Assembly (NCBI GenBank): GCA_017537105.1
Contig: JAFWBZ010000248.1
Location: forward strand, 1 to 8,550
Direction: 5' to 3'
From: Clostridia bacterium
GTDB taxonomy: Bacteria; Bacillota; Clostridia; Christensenellales; Aristaeellaceae
DNA: 8,550 nucleotides
This document shows positions 1 through 7,122 of this stretch, piece after piece; position 1 is the first letter of the stretch, and every line of letters starts with the position of its first letter. Below the pieces are notes generated by a model. That model was not told where the DNA came from. It was given only the letters and a program-made list of their open reading frames with translations, and ran no database searches. The translations under genes and the position numbers were made by a program.

Positions 1-339
1 CAGGTAATCGAAGTTGGCGCGCAACGCGTCCAGAAGGCCGGTGTACTCGCCGCCGTTTTCGCGGGTCAGGAAGGGCGGCAGGATGAACAGGCCGTTGTTG
101 CGGGTGTGCAGGTCCCACTCCTTGCCGGAGCCCAGGTGATCCATCAGGGAGTGATAGTTCTTCTGGGCGATGATGCCCACGTTGTGAATGCCGGAATTGA
201 CCATGCTGGACAGCACGAAGTCAATGATGCGGTAGCGGCCGGCCACCGGGATCGCGGCGACCGCGCGCTGGCTGGTCAGCTCGCGCAGCGTAAGATCGTC
301 TTTCGAGGTATAGACGATACCCATGACATCGTTTTTCAT
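1..339 (-). CDS. glgD: GlgD subunit of glucose-1-phosphate adenylyltransferase (N-terminal part, cut by window edge)
   Basis: The 113 visible residues are the N-terminus; the gene runs off the left edge, and family members are usually about 370 aa. Recognisable stretches are RYRIIDFVLSSMVNSGI, GSGKEWDLHTRNNG and FILPPF, which parallel RYRIIDFPLSNC, GSGQPWDL and VLPPY of the GlgC encoded next door. The glycine-rich nucleotide loop of GlgC (LAGGQGSRLG) is missing; the chain starts MKNDVMGIVYTSKDD instead. That is typical of GlgD, which in Firmicutes is a poorly catalytic partner that modulates GlgC in a heteromer making ADP-glucose for glycogen. The ATG lies 4 nt after the glgC stop, and its GGAGG (complement of 349-353) sits around the end of glgC, so the two genes are co-transcribed and probably translationally coupled. 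The identification is firm; only the C-terminus is unseen. Confidence 0.93.
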   Translation of the reverse strand, partial: MKNDVMGIVYTSKDDLTLRELTSQRAVAAIPVAGRYRIIDFVLSSMVNSGIHNVGIIAQKNYHSLMDHLGSGKEWDLHTRNNGLFILPPFLTRENGGEYTGLLDALRANFDYL

Positions 340-343
340 CTGC

Positions 344-1534
<1,191 letters not shown>

Positions 1535-1613
1535 GACTATCCCTGCTTTCCATTATGGTTTTGGATGAGCATAAATAAAGACCAGTTTACGCCCGTTACC
1601 AAATCATAATAAT

Positions 1614-1642
1614 AGTATACATCAAGTTCGATGAAAAATCCA
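1614..1642 (-). promoter_or_regulatory. Candidate sigma-A promoter for glgCD
   Basis: Read on the minus strand, the AT-rich gap between the kinase gene and glgC holds TATACT (complement of 1614-1619, one mismatch to the -10 consensus). A weak -35, TGGATT (complement of 1637-1642), lies 17 nt upstream. This would give a leader of about 70 nt before the TTG start. The -35 matches only half of the consensus. The alternative is read-through from the kinase gene, since no clear terminator is visible between 1535 and 1659. Confidence 0.35.
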
Positions 1643-1659
1643 GCCCCAATTGCGTATTT

Positions 1660-2838
1660 TTATGAATTTATTTCTTTGCAGAGTTTGTAGGTCTCATTGA
1701 CCACCATGTACTCCTCGTTGGCGGGAATGACGTGGACGGAGATCGCGGACGACGGTGCGGAGATGATGCGCTCTCCGGCGCCGTTTTCATTGCTCTCCCG
1801 GTCGATCTGAACGCCCATGTGCGCCATGCCCTCCATGACCATCCGGCGAAGCGGCGCATAATTTTCGCCGATGCCGCCGGTGAACGCCAGCGCATCGATC
1901 CCACCGATCTCCATCACATAGGCGCCGATGTATCGAAGGATGCTGTTGGCAAATACGTCCAGCGCGAGCTTGGCGCGCTCGCTGCCGGCGCGAATGGCGG
2001 CGTCGATGTCCCGGATATCCCCGCTGGTTCCGGAGATGCCCTTCAGACCGCCGTTTTTGCCGAGACCCTCGTAGATCTCGTCCAGCGTGAGCCCCTGCTG
2101 CAACAGATAGGGCACGAGATAGACGTCCACATCGCCGGTGCGACTGGCGTGGGGGACGCCCATCTGCAGCGAGAAGCCGAAGCTGTTGTCCATGCTCTTT
2201 CCGTCCAGTATGGCGCAGATGGAGCAGCTGCCGCCCAGGTGGCAGGAGACGACCCTTCGCTTGTCCTTCAGCTTCTGCGCGACGTATCCGTGGGAGGCGC
2301 CGTGATAGCCCATGCGCATGCAGCCGTAACGCTCGTACCACTCGTAGGGAACCGGGAAGATTCTGCGCTCCAGCGGGATCGTGCGGTGAAACGCCGTCTC
2401 AAACACACCGACCCTGGGCACGTCCGGAAGCAGCGCTTCAAAGACGGCGATGGCCTCGAGATAGGGCCCATTGTGGGCGGGCGCCACGGGATAGTAGGCG
2501 CGCATTCCATCCAGCACGTCCTTTGTCAGCAGGTGTACGCCGTAGTGGTCCTTCGAAAGGACGGTCTTGAAGCCCACCGCGTCGATCTGCTCCAGTGAAT
2601 CGACGGCGCCGCGCTCCGGATCCGAGAGCAGGTCCAAAAACCGCCGGATGCCGCTGGTGTAGTCCGGAATGCGGAGGTCATCCTGCGTGGTGTGGAACCG
2701 GGCGCCGCTGTAGTGGAAGATCGCGTTTTCGGAGCCGACGCGCTCGACCTTGCCGTCCGCCAGCACGGTCTGCGCCGGCATTTCCCAGAGCTTGAACTTC
2801 AAAGAGGTGCTTCCCGCGTTGCAAATCAATATCTTCAT
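1660..2838 (-). CDS. Acetate kinase-family protein with altered active-site residues
   Basis: This is a 392-aa member of the acetate/propionate kinase (ASKHA) family, usual length about 395-400. Family motifs are NAGSTSLKFKL (7-17), a VFETAFH motif (145-151), GYHGASHGYVA (177-187), CHLGGSCS (199-206), SRTGDVDV (232-239), FTGGIGEN (319-326) and IPANEE (371-376). Alignment by eye to Methanosarcina thermophila AckA shows Asn7, His180 (H179 here), Arg241 (R233) and Glu384 (E375) kept. The GHRVVHGG stretch has become GFKTVLSK, putting Lys91 in place of Arg91; Asp148 is Glu147; and the Asn of CHLGNG is Gly203. In true acetate kinase, Arg91 and Asp148 are important for catalysis. The protein may therefore use another acyl or phosphate substrate, work slowly, or be regulatory. 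No phosphotransacetylase gene is adjacent. The ATG has a GGAG about 10 nt upstream and a good promoter. Family is certain; substrate is not, so ackA is not assigned. Confidence 0.88.
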   Translation of the reverse strand: MKILICNAGSTSLKFKLWEMPAQTVLADGKVERVGSENAIFHYSGARFHTTQDDLRIPDYTSGIRRFLDLLSDPERGAVDSLEQIDAVGFKTVLSKDHYGVHLLTKDVLDGMRAYYPVAPAHNGPYLEAIAVFEALLPDVPRVGVFETAFHRTIPLERRIFPVPYEWYERYGCMRMGYHGASHGYVAQKLKDKRRVVSCHLGGSCSICAILDGKSMDNSFGFSLQMGVPHASRTGDVDVYLVPYLLQQGLTLDEIYEGLGKNGGLKGISGTSGDIRDIDAAIRAGSERAKLALDVFANSILRYIGAYVMEIGGIDALAFTGGIGENYAPLRRMVMEGMAHMGVQIDRESNENGAGERIISAPSSAISVHVIPANEEYMVVNETYKLCKEINS

Positions 2839-2879
2839 CGATAAAAGTCTCCAATTCTCTTTGATGTCATTGTGTTTTT

Positions 2880-2908
2880 ATCATACAGGATTGCGCGCGA
2901 TTTCGCAA
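2880..2908 (-). promoter_or_regulatory. Sigma-A promoter of the acetate kinase-family gene
   Basis: On the minus strand, TTGCGA (complement of 2903-2908) and TATGAT (complement of 2880-2885) are separated by exactly 17 nt, matching the -35 and -10 consensus at four and five of six positions. Transcription would start near 2873, giving a leader of about 35 nt that contains GGAG before the ATG at 2838. It fires away from the SpoIID-domain gene, so the 135-bp gap is a divergent promoter region. Confidence 0.7.
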
Positions 2909-2973
2909 CCCCAATTCCGCCTTCGCATACATTTCCCCGGAACCGCGAATAATGAACGGCGGAGGTGATTTGT

Positions 2974-3963
2974 ATGCGGGGCAACAAAGCGCGGTCGCTT
3001 TTTCTGTGGCTCTGCGTCGTAGCGCTGATCCTGGCCGGCTGCATGGCCGACGGGGACAAGCGAGAGGAGGAGACGTCCTGGACGCCGTCGGAGGAGATCC
3101 CCGAGCTGCCTGCGGGCCTCGATCGGGATTCCGCGACGGGGATTCCCGAGTTGAACGTCTACGACAAGGCGGAGGATTCCCTGGAAAGGATGGACATTGA
3201 GCGCTACGTGATGGGGGTCGTGGCAGGGGAGATGAAGAACGACTGGCCAGTGGAGGCCCTGAAGGCGCAGTCGATCCTGGCGAGAACCTTTGTGCTGCAG
3301 TTTTGCCGGGACAGGCATTCGAAATACGACGGAGCGGATATTTCCACCGACGTCACGGAGGCGCAGGCCTATGACGCGGGGTCGGTCAACGACCGCATCC
3401 GCAGCGCAGTGGAGGAGACCCGGGGAATGGCGATGGTTTGGCAGGGAACCTTTCCGCACGCATGGTTTCACGCCCACTCCGGCGGCATGACGGAACTTCC
3501 GACGGTCGCACTGGACTATCATGAGGAGGATCCTCCATACCTGAAGCCCGTGCAGTCCCGGGAGCCGGGCGATGCTCCGGAGGACGTCCGGCACTGGACG
3601 GCATCTTTCGAAGAGAAAGAGGTCATCCGGGCCTGTGCCGACGCGGGCGCAAAGGTGGACGCCATCGAGAGCCTGACGATCGGCGAGAAGGGCGCGTCCG
3701 GCCGCGCGAAGACGCTGCTGGTCAACGGAACGGAGGTCTCTGCGCCCTCGTTTCGCATCCAAATCGGCGCAAACACGCTCAAGAGCACGCTGATCGACAG
3801 CATCGAGGTGAAAGACCATCGCGTGGTCTTCCGGGGGCGCGGATTTGGCCACGGCGTGGGAATGTCCCAGTGGGGCGCCTACGCGATGGCCGAGCGCGGA
3901 GACAGCGCGGAGCAGATCATCCGCCATTACTTTTCCGATATCGGAATCGTCAGGCTCTGGTGA
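2974..3963 (+). CDS. SpoIID/LytB-domain lipoprotein, probable peptidoglycan lytic transglycosylase
   Basis: The 329-aa protein has a basic N-terminus, a hydrophobic stretch and the lipobox LILAGC (18-23), so Cys23 should be lipidated and the domain should face the cell wall. An acidic linker (about 24-72) leads to the SpoIID domain: ERYVMGVVAGEM (76-87, with Glu86 at the position of the catalytic glutamate), EALKAQSILARTF (94-106), WFHAHSGGMTE (164-174) and GRGFGHGVGMSQWGAYAM (288-305). SpoIID cleaves glycan strands lacking stem peptides during engulfment; LytB-type relatives modify spore or vegetative wall. A GTG at 2965 is in frame, but it lies inside a near-perfect ribosome-binding site (GGAGGTGAT, 2961-2969), so the ATG 8 nt beyond GGAGG is preferred. 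There is no spoIIR, spoIIID or spoIIQ neighbour, so it may be a paralogue rather than the engulfment SpoIID. A hairpin terminator follows. Confidence 0.9.
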   Translation: MRGNKARSLFLWLCVVALILAGCMADGDKREEETSWTPSEEIPELPAGLDRDSATGIPELNVYDKAEDSLERMDIERYVMGVVAGEMKNDWPVEALKAQSILARTFVLQFCRDRHSKYDGADISTDVTEAQAYDAGSVNDRIRSAVEETRGMAMVWQGTFPHAWFHAHSGGMTELPTVALDYHEEDPPYLKPVQSREPGDAPEDVRHWTASFEEKEVIRACADAGAKVDAIESLTIGEKGASGRAKTLLVNGTEVSAPSFRIQIGANTLKSTLIDSIEVKDHRVVFRGRGFGHGVGMSQWGAYAMAERGDSAEQIIRHYFSDIGIVRLW

Positions 3964-3989
3964 TTGCACGGAAAGAGCTGGCTCGATGC

Positions 3990-4023
3990 AGAATGCCACC
4001 GAATCAGGTGGCATTCTTTACTT
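3990..4023 (+). terminator. Rho-independent terminator after the SpoIID-domain gene
   Basis: AGAATGCCACC (3990-4000) and GGTGGCATTCT (4007-4017) form a perfect 11-bp stem around a 6-nt loop (GAATCA), followed by TTACTT. The U-tract is short and broken, but the stem is strong and lies 26 bp after the stop codon. Its descending arm overlaps the -35 region of the next promoter. Confidence 0.75.
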
Positions 4024-4037
4024 GGAAATGCTATAAT
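4008..4037 (+). promoter_or_regulatory. Extended -10 sigma-A promoter for the metal-binding lipoprotein and rnhA
   Basis: A perfect TATAAT (4032-4037) is preceded by TG at the extended -10 position (TGCTATAAT, 4029-4037). A moderate -35, GTGGCA (4008-4013), sits 18 nt upstream inside the descending arm of the preceding terminator. Transcription should start near 4044, leaving a leader of about 75 nt before the ATG at 4119. Confidence 0.75.
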
Positions 4038-4048
4038 AGCTCTGACGG

Positions 4049-4105
4049 ATCGCACCGGTGAAGTGCACGGTGCCGATGACGAAAGGCATCATTCTGCGGA
4101 AGAAT
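4049..4105 (+). other. Leader with small hairpins, function unknown
   Basis: The predicted 5' leader contains ATCGCACCG (4049-4057) pairing with CGGTGC-C-GAT (4068-4077): nine pairs with one bulged C around a 10-nt loop. Just before the ribosome-binding site, ATTCT (4091-4095) can pair with AGAAT (4101-4105). No known riboswitch consensus was recognised. It may be ordinary GC-rich leader structure or a regulatory element for the metal-binding protein. Confidence 0.25.
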
Positions 4106-4118
4106 CGGAGGGCGGCGC

Positions 4119-5075
4119 ATGAAGAAGATCATCCGGCTGACGGCCGCTCTGCTGATCGCGGCGCTCGCTCTGGCGGGATGCGGGCCGCTGGTCTCCGACG
4201 ACGAACGGGAGCTCTCTGTGTACGCGAGCTTTTATCCCATCTATGCGCTGACGGAGGCGTTGACCCGGGATGTGCCCCGGATGTCCGTGCACTGCCTGGT
4301 CCAGCCGCAGGACCAGTGCCTGCGCGCCTATGCGCTGTCGGATTGGGACGCAGCGCTGCTGCGCACCTCCGCGGATGCCGTGCTGCTGGGCGGCAGGGGA
4401 CTGGAGTCCTTTGAGAGTACGCTGTTCTCCTGGGGCAGCGACGGCCCGGCGGTTTCCGCGGTGCTGTACAACCTGGAGCTGTACAACCGGAGCACCTCCC
4501 ACGCGCAAGCGGAGGGTGAATCGCATCTGGAGGGACAGAACCCGCACCTCTACATGTCCATCGACGGCGCCAGGGACCTGCTGGTCAGCCTTTCCGCAGC
4601 GCTGGAGACCCTGGACCCGAGGTACGCCGAGACCTACGCCGCCAACGCCGCCGCGGCGTCCGAGGCGCTGGATGCGCTGAAGATGCAGACGACGGAGCTG
4701 CTGGAAGGCTGTTCGGGCCGAAAGGTTGCGCTGATGAACGAGGCGCTGATATACGTCGCACGGGACTACGGGCTGGACGTGGCGGCATGGATCGACCGGG
4801 AAAGCGGCGTCGATCTGTACGATGCGGAGCTGGAGGAGTGCCTGGATGTGCTGGCTGCCTCGGGCGCAGAGGCGGTGCTGATCGAGCGCCAGGCACCCAT
4901 CGCCCTCGTGGACGCACTGAAAGCCGCAGGATTCCCGGTGGCCCGCATCGACATACTGTCCACGCATCGCGAGGGCGAGGGCTTCGATGCCTATGTTCAG
5001 GCCCAGCGGGAGAATGCGGAGGCCATCCGGCGGGCGCTGGATCATTCCGATCAAAAGACAGGAGGTCAGCCTTGA
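4119..5075 (+). CDS. ZnuA/TroA-like metal ABC transporter substrate-binding lipoprotein, with atypical ligand residues
   Basis: The 318-aa protein starts MKKIIRLTAALLIAALALAGC, a lipoprotein signal with lipobox LALAGC and lipidated Cys21. The mature part follows the cluster A-I (TroA/ZnuA) pattern: SVYASFYPIYALTEAL (33-48), LVQPQDQC (60-67), a spacer with His128 and His136, GQNPHLYMS (139-147), LMNEALIYVARDYGL (205-219) and a final VARIDIL (274-280). Such proteins bring Zn or Mn to a membrane permease using four ligands. Here the second (His143) and perhaps the fourth (Asp278) remain. The first His is Cys67 and the third His/Glu is Asn207, by eye alignment. No permease or ATPase gene is adjacent, so it is an orphan binding protein or uses a permease encoded elsewhere. 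The ribosome-binding site GGAGG (4107-4111) is well placed. The stop codon overlaps the rnhA start. Confidence 0.85.
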   Translation: MKKIIRLTAALLIAALALAGCGPLVSDDERELSVYASFYPIYALTEALTRDVPRMSVHCLVQPQDQCLRAYALSDWDAALLRTSADAVLLGGRGLESFESTLFSWGSDGPAVSAVLYNLELYNRSTSHAQAEGESHLEGQNPHLYMSIDGARDLLVSLSAALETLDPRYAETYAANAAAASEALDALKMQTTELLEGCSGRKVALMNEALIYVARDYGLDVAAWIDRESGVDLYDAELEECLDVLAASGAEAVLIERQAPIALVDALKAAGFPVARIDILSTHREGEGFDAYVQAQRENAEAIRRALDHSDQKTGGQP

Positions 5076-5518
5076 AACAGGTGATCATCTACACGGACGG
5101 CGCCTGCTCCGGCAATCCGGGACCGGGCGGCTGGGGCGCGATACTGATCTATAAGGAAAAAAAGCTGGAACTGTCCGGCTACGAGGCCCACACGACCAAC
5201 AACCGCATGGAGCTGCTTGCGCCGATCGAAGCGCTGTCCCGCTTGAAGGAGCCCTGCGCGGTGGACGTGTACTCGGACAGCGCCTATCTGGTCAACGCCT
5301 TTCGACAGCGTTGGCTGGAGAACTGGCAGCGCAACGGCTGGCGAAAGAGCGACAAGAAGCCGGTGGAAAACCAGGACCTGTGGCAAGAGCTGTTGAAGTA
5401 CGTCGAAATCCACGCGATCACGTGGCACAAGGTCAAGGGACACGCGGACAACCCGCTGAACAACCGGTGTGACGAGCTCGCCACCGGCGAAATCAAACAG
5501 CATTATATTAAACTATAA
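5072..5518 (+). CDS. rnhA: Ribonuclease HI
   Basis: This 148-aa enzyme cuts the RNA strand of RNA-DNA hybrids (R-loops, primers, misinserted ribonucleotides). It aligns along its whole length with E. coli RNase HI: IIYTDGACSGNPGPGGWGA (5-23), TTNNRMELLAPIEAL (41-55), VYSDSAYLVN (66-75), NGWRKSDKKPV (88-98), and KGHADNPLNNRCDELA (122-137). The four catalytic carboxylates D9, E47, D69 and D134 and the flexible-loop H124 are all present. The basic protrusion typical of the E. coli-type enzyme is also there. The start is TTG at 5072, overlapping the TGA of the upstream gene (TTGA), with GGAGG at 5061-5065 only 6 nt away, so translation is probably coupled. A long hairpin terminator follows the TAA. 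Confidence 0.97.
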   Translation: MKQVIIYTDGACSGNPGPGGWGAILIYKEKKLELSGYEAHTTNNRMELLAPIEALSRLKEPCAVDVYSDSAYLVNAFRQRWLENWQRNGWRKSDKKPVENQDLWQELLKYVEIHAITWHKVKGHADNPLNNRCDELATGEIKQHYIKL

Positions 5519-5525
5519 TGTTTTA

Positions 5526-5562
5526 ATTGAAGCCCAAAAGCTTAGTGCTTTTGGGCTTCAAT
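5526..5562. terminator. Bidirectional hairpin terminator between rnhA and the recombinase gene
   Basis: ATTGAAGCCCAAAAGC (5526-5541) and GCTTTTGGGCTTCAAT (5547-5562) are perfect inverted repeats of 16 bp around a 5-nt loop (TTAGT). It fills the 49-bp space between two convergent genes, so it most likely ends transcription from both sides. The flanks are AT-rich, but neither has a long pure T-run. Confidence 0.85.
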
Positions 5563-5567
5563 CGCGT

Positions 5568-6644
5568 TTATTCTTCATCGATGCTTTCCGACGGCGAATC
5601 CTCGCGAAGGCGCACGGACTTTGCGGCGAGCCGCCTGCGATCGTCGGACATGGCCGCGTAGTGCTTTCGCGTGGTATTGACATCGCTGTGGCCCAGCACA
5701 TCCGCAACCAGGTAGATGTCTCCGGTCTCGTGATACAGATTGGTGCCGAAGGTACTCCGCAGCTTGTGAGGACTCAGATGCTTCTTCAGCGGCGCCGCCT
5801 GCGTGGCGTACTTCTTCACCATCATCTGTACGGCGCGCACAGAGATGCGCTTGTTTTGCAGCGAGAGAAACAGCGCGTCCTCGTGACCCGGCTGGGGCGT
5901 CATTTCCCGACGCTGCTTCAAATAGTCCTGCAGCACCTCGGCAACCTCGTCCGGGAAGTAGAGGATGGCCTGATTGCCGCCCTTGCGGGTGACGATAAAG
6001 CCATTGATCGAAAAATCGATATCGCCGATGTTGATGCCCACCAGCTCGCTGACGCGGATTCCTGTGCCCAGAAACAGCGTCAGAATGGCCAAATCCCGCA
6101 CCTTGGTGTGCGCATTGTAGCTCTTTTGGCGCTCTGACAGCATCTCGCCGGACTCCACGAGGTCCAGCATGCGCGCCACCTCGTCGATCTCCAGTCGAAT
6201 GATGGGCTTGCTGTGGCGCTTGGGCATGTCCACGAGCGCCGCGGGATCGGCGTCGATATAGCCGTTTTTGTACAGAAATTTGTAAAAACTTCGTAAAGAA
6301 GAGAGCTTGCGCATTTTGCCGAGGTCGGCGTTGGTGATTTCCACGTCGTCCCGGACGTACAGACCGAGGAAGTCGAGGTACATGTAAATGTCCCGGGAGG
6401 TGACGCGGGCCAGATCGTCCGGCGCAAAATCCCGGGGAGAACGTCCCGCAAACTTGGGGAGTTCGTCGCGCAGAAAGCTGAAGAAGAGCTTCAGATCCGA
6501 GACGTAGGCATACCGCGTCAGCGGCTGCGTCGTGGAATCGATGGCCGTGATAAAATCGTAACAAACCTCGGGGAGCTCCCGAAGCGTTTCGCGGGTCAAC
6601 AGCTGAAGCTCCTTGGCGCGCTGTTCAGCGTATGTGGATGACAT
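5568..6644 (-). CDS. Tyrosine recombinase, XerS-like
   Basis: The 358-aa protein is a tyrosine-type site-specific recombinase. The N-terminal SAM-like DNA-binding domain covers about residues 20-135. The catalytic domain holds the full set: Arg197 (GTGIRVSE), Lys221 (TRKGGN), His293 and Arg296 (SPHKLRSTFG), His319 (VLGHSDVNTT) and the nucleophile Tyr329 (KHYAAM). Length and the extended segment before the first catalytic Arg (ESGEMLSERQKSYNAHTK) resemble XerS, the lone chromosome-dimer resolvase of streptococci, more than the roughly 300-aa XerC or XerD. The open frame extends to 6740, but the ATG at 6644 has AGGAGG about 11 nt upstream and a normal N-terminus; the 32 extra codons would span the dif-like palindrome. 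No phage or conjugative genes are nearby, which favours a housekeeping role. The recombinase family is sure; the XerS assignment is an inference. Confidence 0.9.
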   Translation of the reverse strand: MSSTYAEQRAKELQLLTRETLRELPEVCYDFITAIDSTTQPLTRYAYVSDLKLFFSFLRDELPKFAGRSPRDFAPDDLARVTSRDIYMYLDFLGLYVRDDVEITNADLGKMRKLSSLRSFYKFLYKNGYIDADPAALVDMPKRHSKPIIRLEIDEVARMLDLVESGEMLSERQKSYNAHTKVRDLAILTLFLGTGIRVSELVGINIGDIDFSINGFIVTRKGGNQAILYFPDEVAEVLQDYLKQRREMTPQPGHEDALFLSLQNKRISVRAVQMMVKKYATQAAPLKKHLSPHKLRSTFGTNLYHETGDIYLVADVLGHSDVNTTRKHYAAMSDDRRRLAAKSVRLREDSPSESIDEE

Positions 6645-6680
6645 GTGGGCAAATCCCTCCTGCAAGGGCAAAATAGGCCA

Positions 6681-6716
6681 TATCTTTTCGCAAAAGCTGC
6701 CTTTTACGCATAGATA
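6681..6716. repeat. dif-like imperfect inverted repeat, candidate recombinase target
   Basis: TATCTTTTCGCAAAA (6681-6695) and TTTTACGCATAGATA (6702-6716) are inverted repeats matching at 12 of 15 positions, separated by the 6-bp GCTGCC. Two recombinase-binding arms around a 6-bp centre is the layout of dif/Xer sites. It lies 36 bp upstream of the recombinase start codon, as dif_SL lies just upstream of xerS in streptococci. The 159-bp gap holds no other gene. An operator for self-regulation of the recombinase gene is the main alternative. Confidence 0.5.
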
Positions 6717-6803
6717 AATCCGTCCATGAGAAGCCGGCAAGGCATCGTCCCCCGACCGGCTTTTCCGTTTGATTTCCAGATATTCACGATCACATTCCTG
6801 CGC

Positions 6804-7082
6804 TCAGCGCTTTTTCTGCCCGGGCACGTAGGTCTTGGGACGAAAGCACTCGAACGGCTGGTCTTCATCGGCCTCTGCCAGATCCCTCCGGAGCTGCTCG
6901 TAGGCCTCCATGCCTGAGCCGTCGTCAATGATTTCATCGATTTCGACGGCGTTGTACGCCGCCCCGGTGTCGACGCACTTCATGCAGTTGTCGCAGATCT
7001 TATTGGGGTCCAGGTCGCAGACGCTGCATTCGCCGCAATCGTCACAGATCTTGTTTTCATCCAGCACGCAGATCTTCGCCAT
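6804..7082 (-). CDS. Small cysteine-rich protein with duplicated C-x2-C-x2 motif, probable metal binding
   Basis: The 92-aa protein has no family name that I recognise. Cysteines lie at 5, 13, 16, 19, 22, 30, 33, 36 and 79. The core is a tandem duplication 17 residues apart: DENKICDDCGEC (8-19) and DPNKICDNCMKC (25-36). The spacing C-x2-C-x2-C-x2-C-x7-C-x2-C-x2-C would suit zinc or an iron-sulfur cluster; which one cannot be told. From about residue 45 on it is acidic (EIDEIIDDGSG, DLAEADEDQ), then ends in a basic tail (PGQKKR). There is no signal peptide or membrane segment, so it is cytoplasmic. The ATG has GGAGG (complement of 7088-7092) 5 nt upstream and its own strong promoter. It lies between a DUF6062 gene with Cys motifs and the recombinase gene, all on the same strand. 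Confidence 0.85.
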   Translation of the reverse strand: MAKICVLDENKICDDCGECSVCDLDPNKICDNCMKCVDTGAAYNAVEIDEIIDDGSGMEAYEQLRRDLAEADEDQPFECFRPKTYVPGQKKR

Positions 7083-7122
7083 GGAATCCTCCCCCGAACC
7101 CGTTCACATTTCCGACAGGAAC

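Noticed and set aside
2926..2933. CATACATT resembling a sigma-E -10 element before the SpoIID-domain gene.
   Set aside because: No matching -35 (ATA-type) is found 13-15 nt upstream, so one short match is not enough to claim sporulation control.
2965..2967. GTG start for the SpoIID-domain protein.
   Set aside because: It lies within the GGAGGTGAT ribosome-binding site that serves the ATG at 2974, and nothing upstream could serve the GTG.
4044..4118. Guanidine-type (mini-ykkC) or other known riboswitch in the leader, suggested by ACGG and ACGA near hairpin loops.
   Set aside because: The ACGR motifs are not both in terminal loops of matched hairpins, and the downstream gene is not a guanidine-related transporter or enzyme.
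5568..6644. Recombinase as the integrase of a prophage or genomic island.
   Set aside because: No tRNA gene, phage gene, relaxase or excisionase is visible in the window, and the surrounding genes are chromosomal in character. It cannot be fully excluded without the sequence beyond the window.
6645..6740. Upstream extension of the recombinase by 32 codons.
   Set aside because: The extension would code through the dif-like palindrome, and the ATG at 6644 has AGGAGG at a suitable distance. The extra residues do not look like a recombinase N-terminus.
6731..6762. Hairpin AAGCCGG / CCGGCTT after the 92-aa gene as its terminator.
   Set aside because: The loop is 18 nt, the stem only 7 bp, and the T-run follows it on the plus strand, not on the minus strand where the gene lies.
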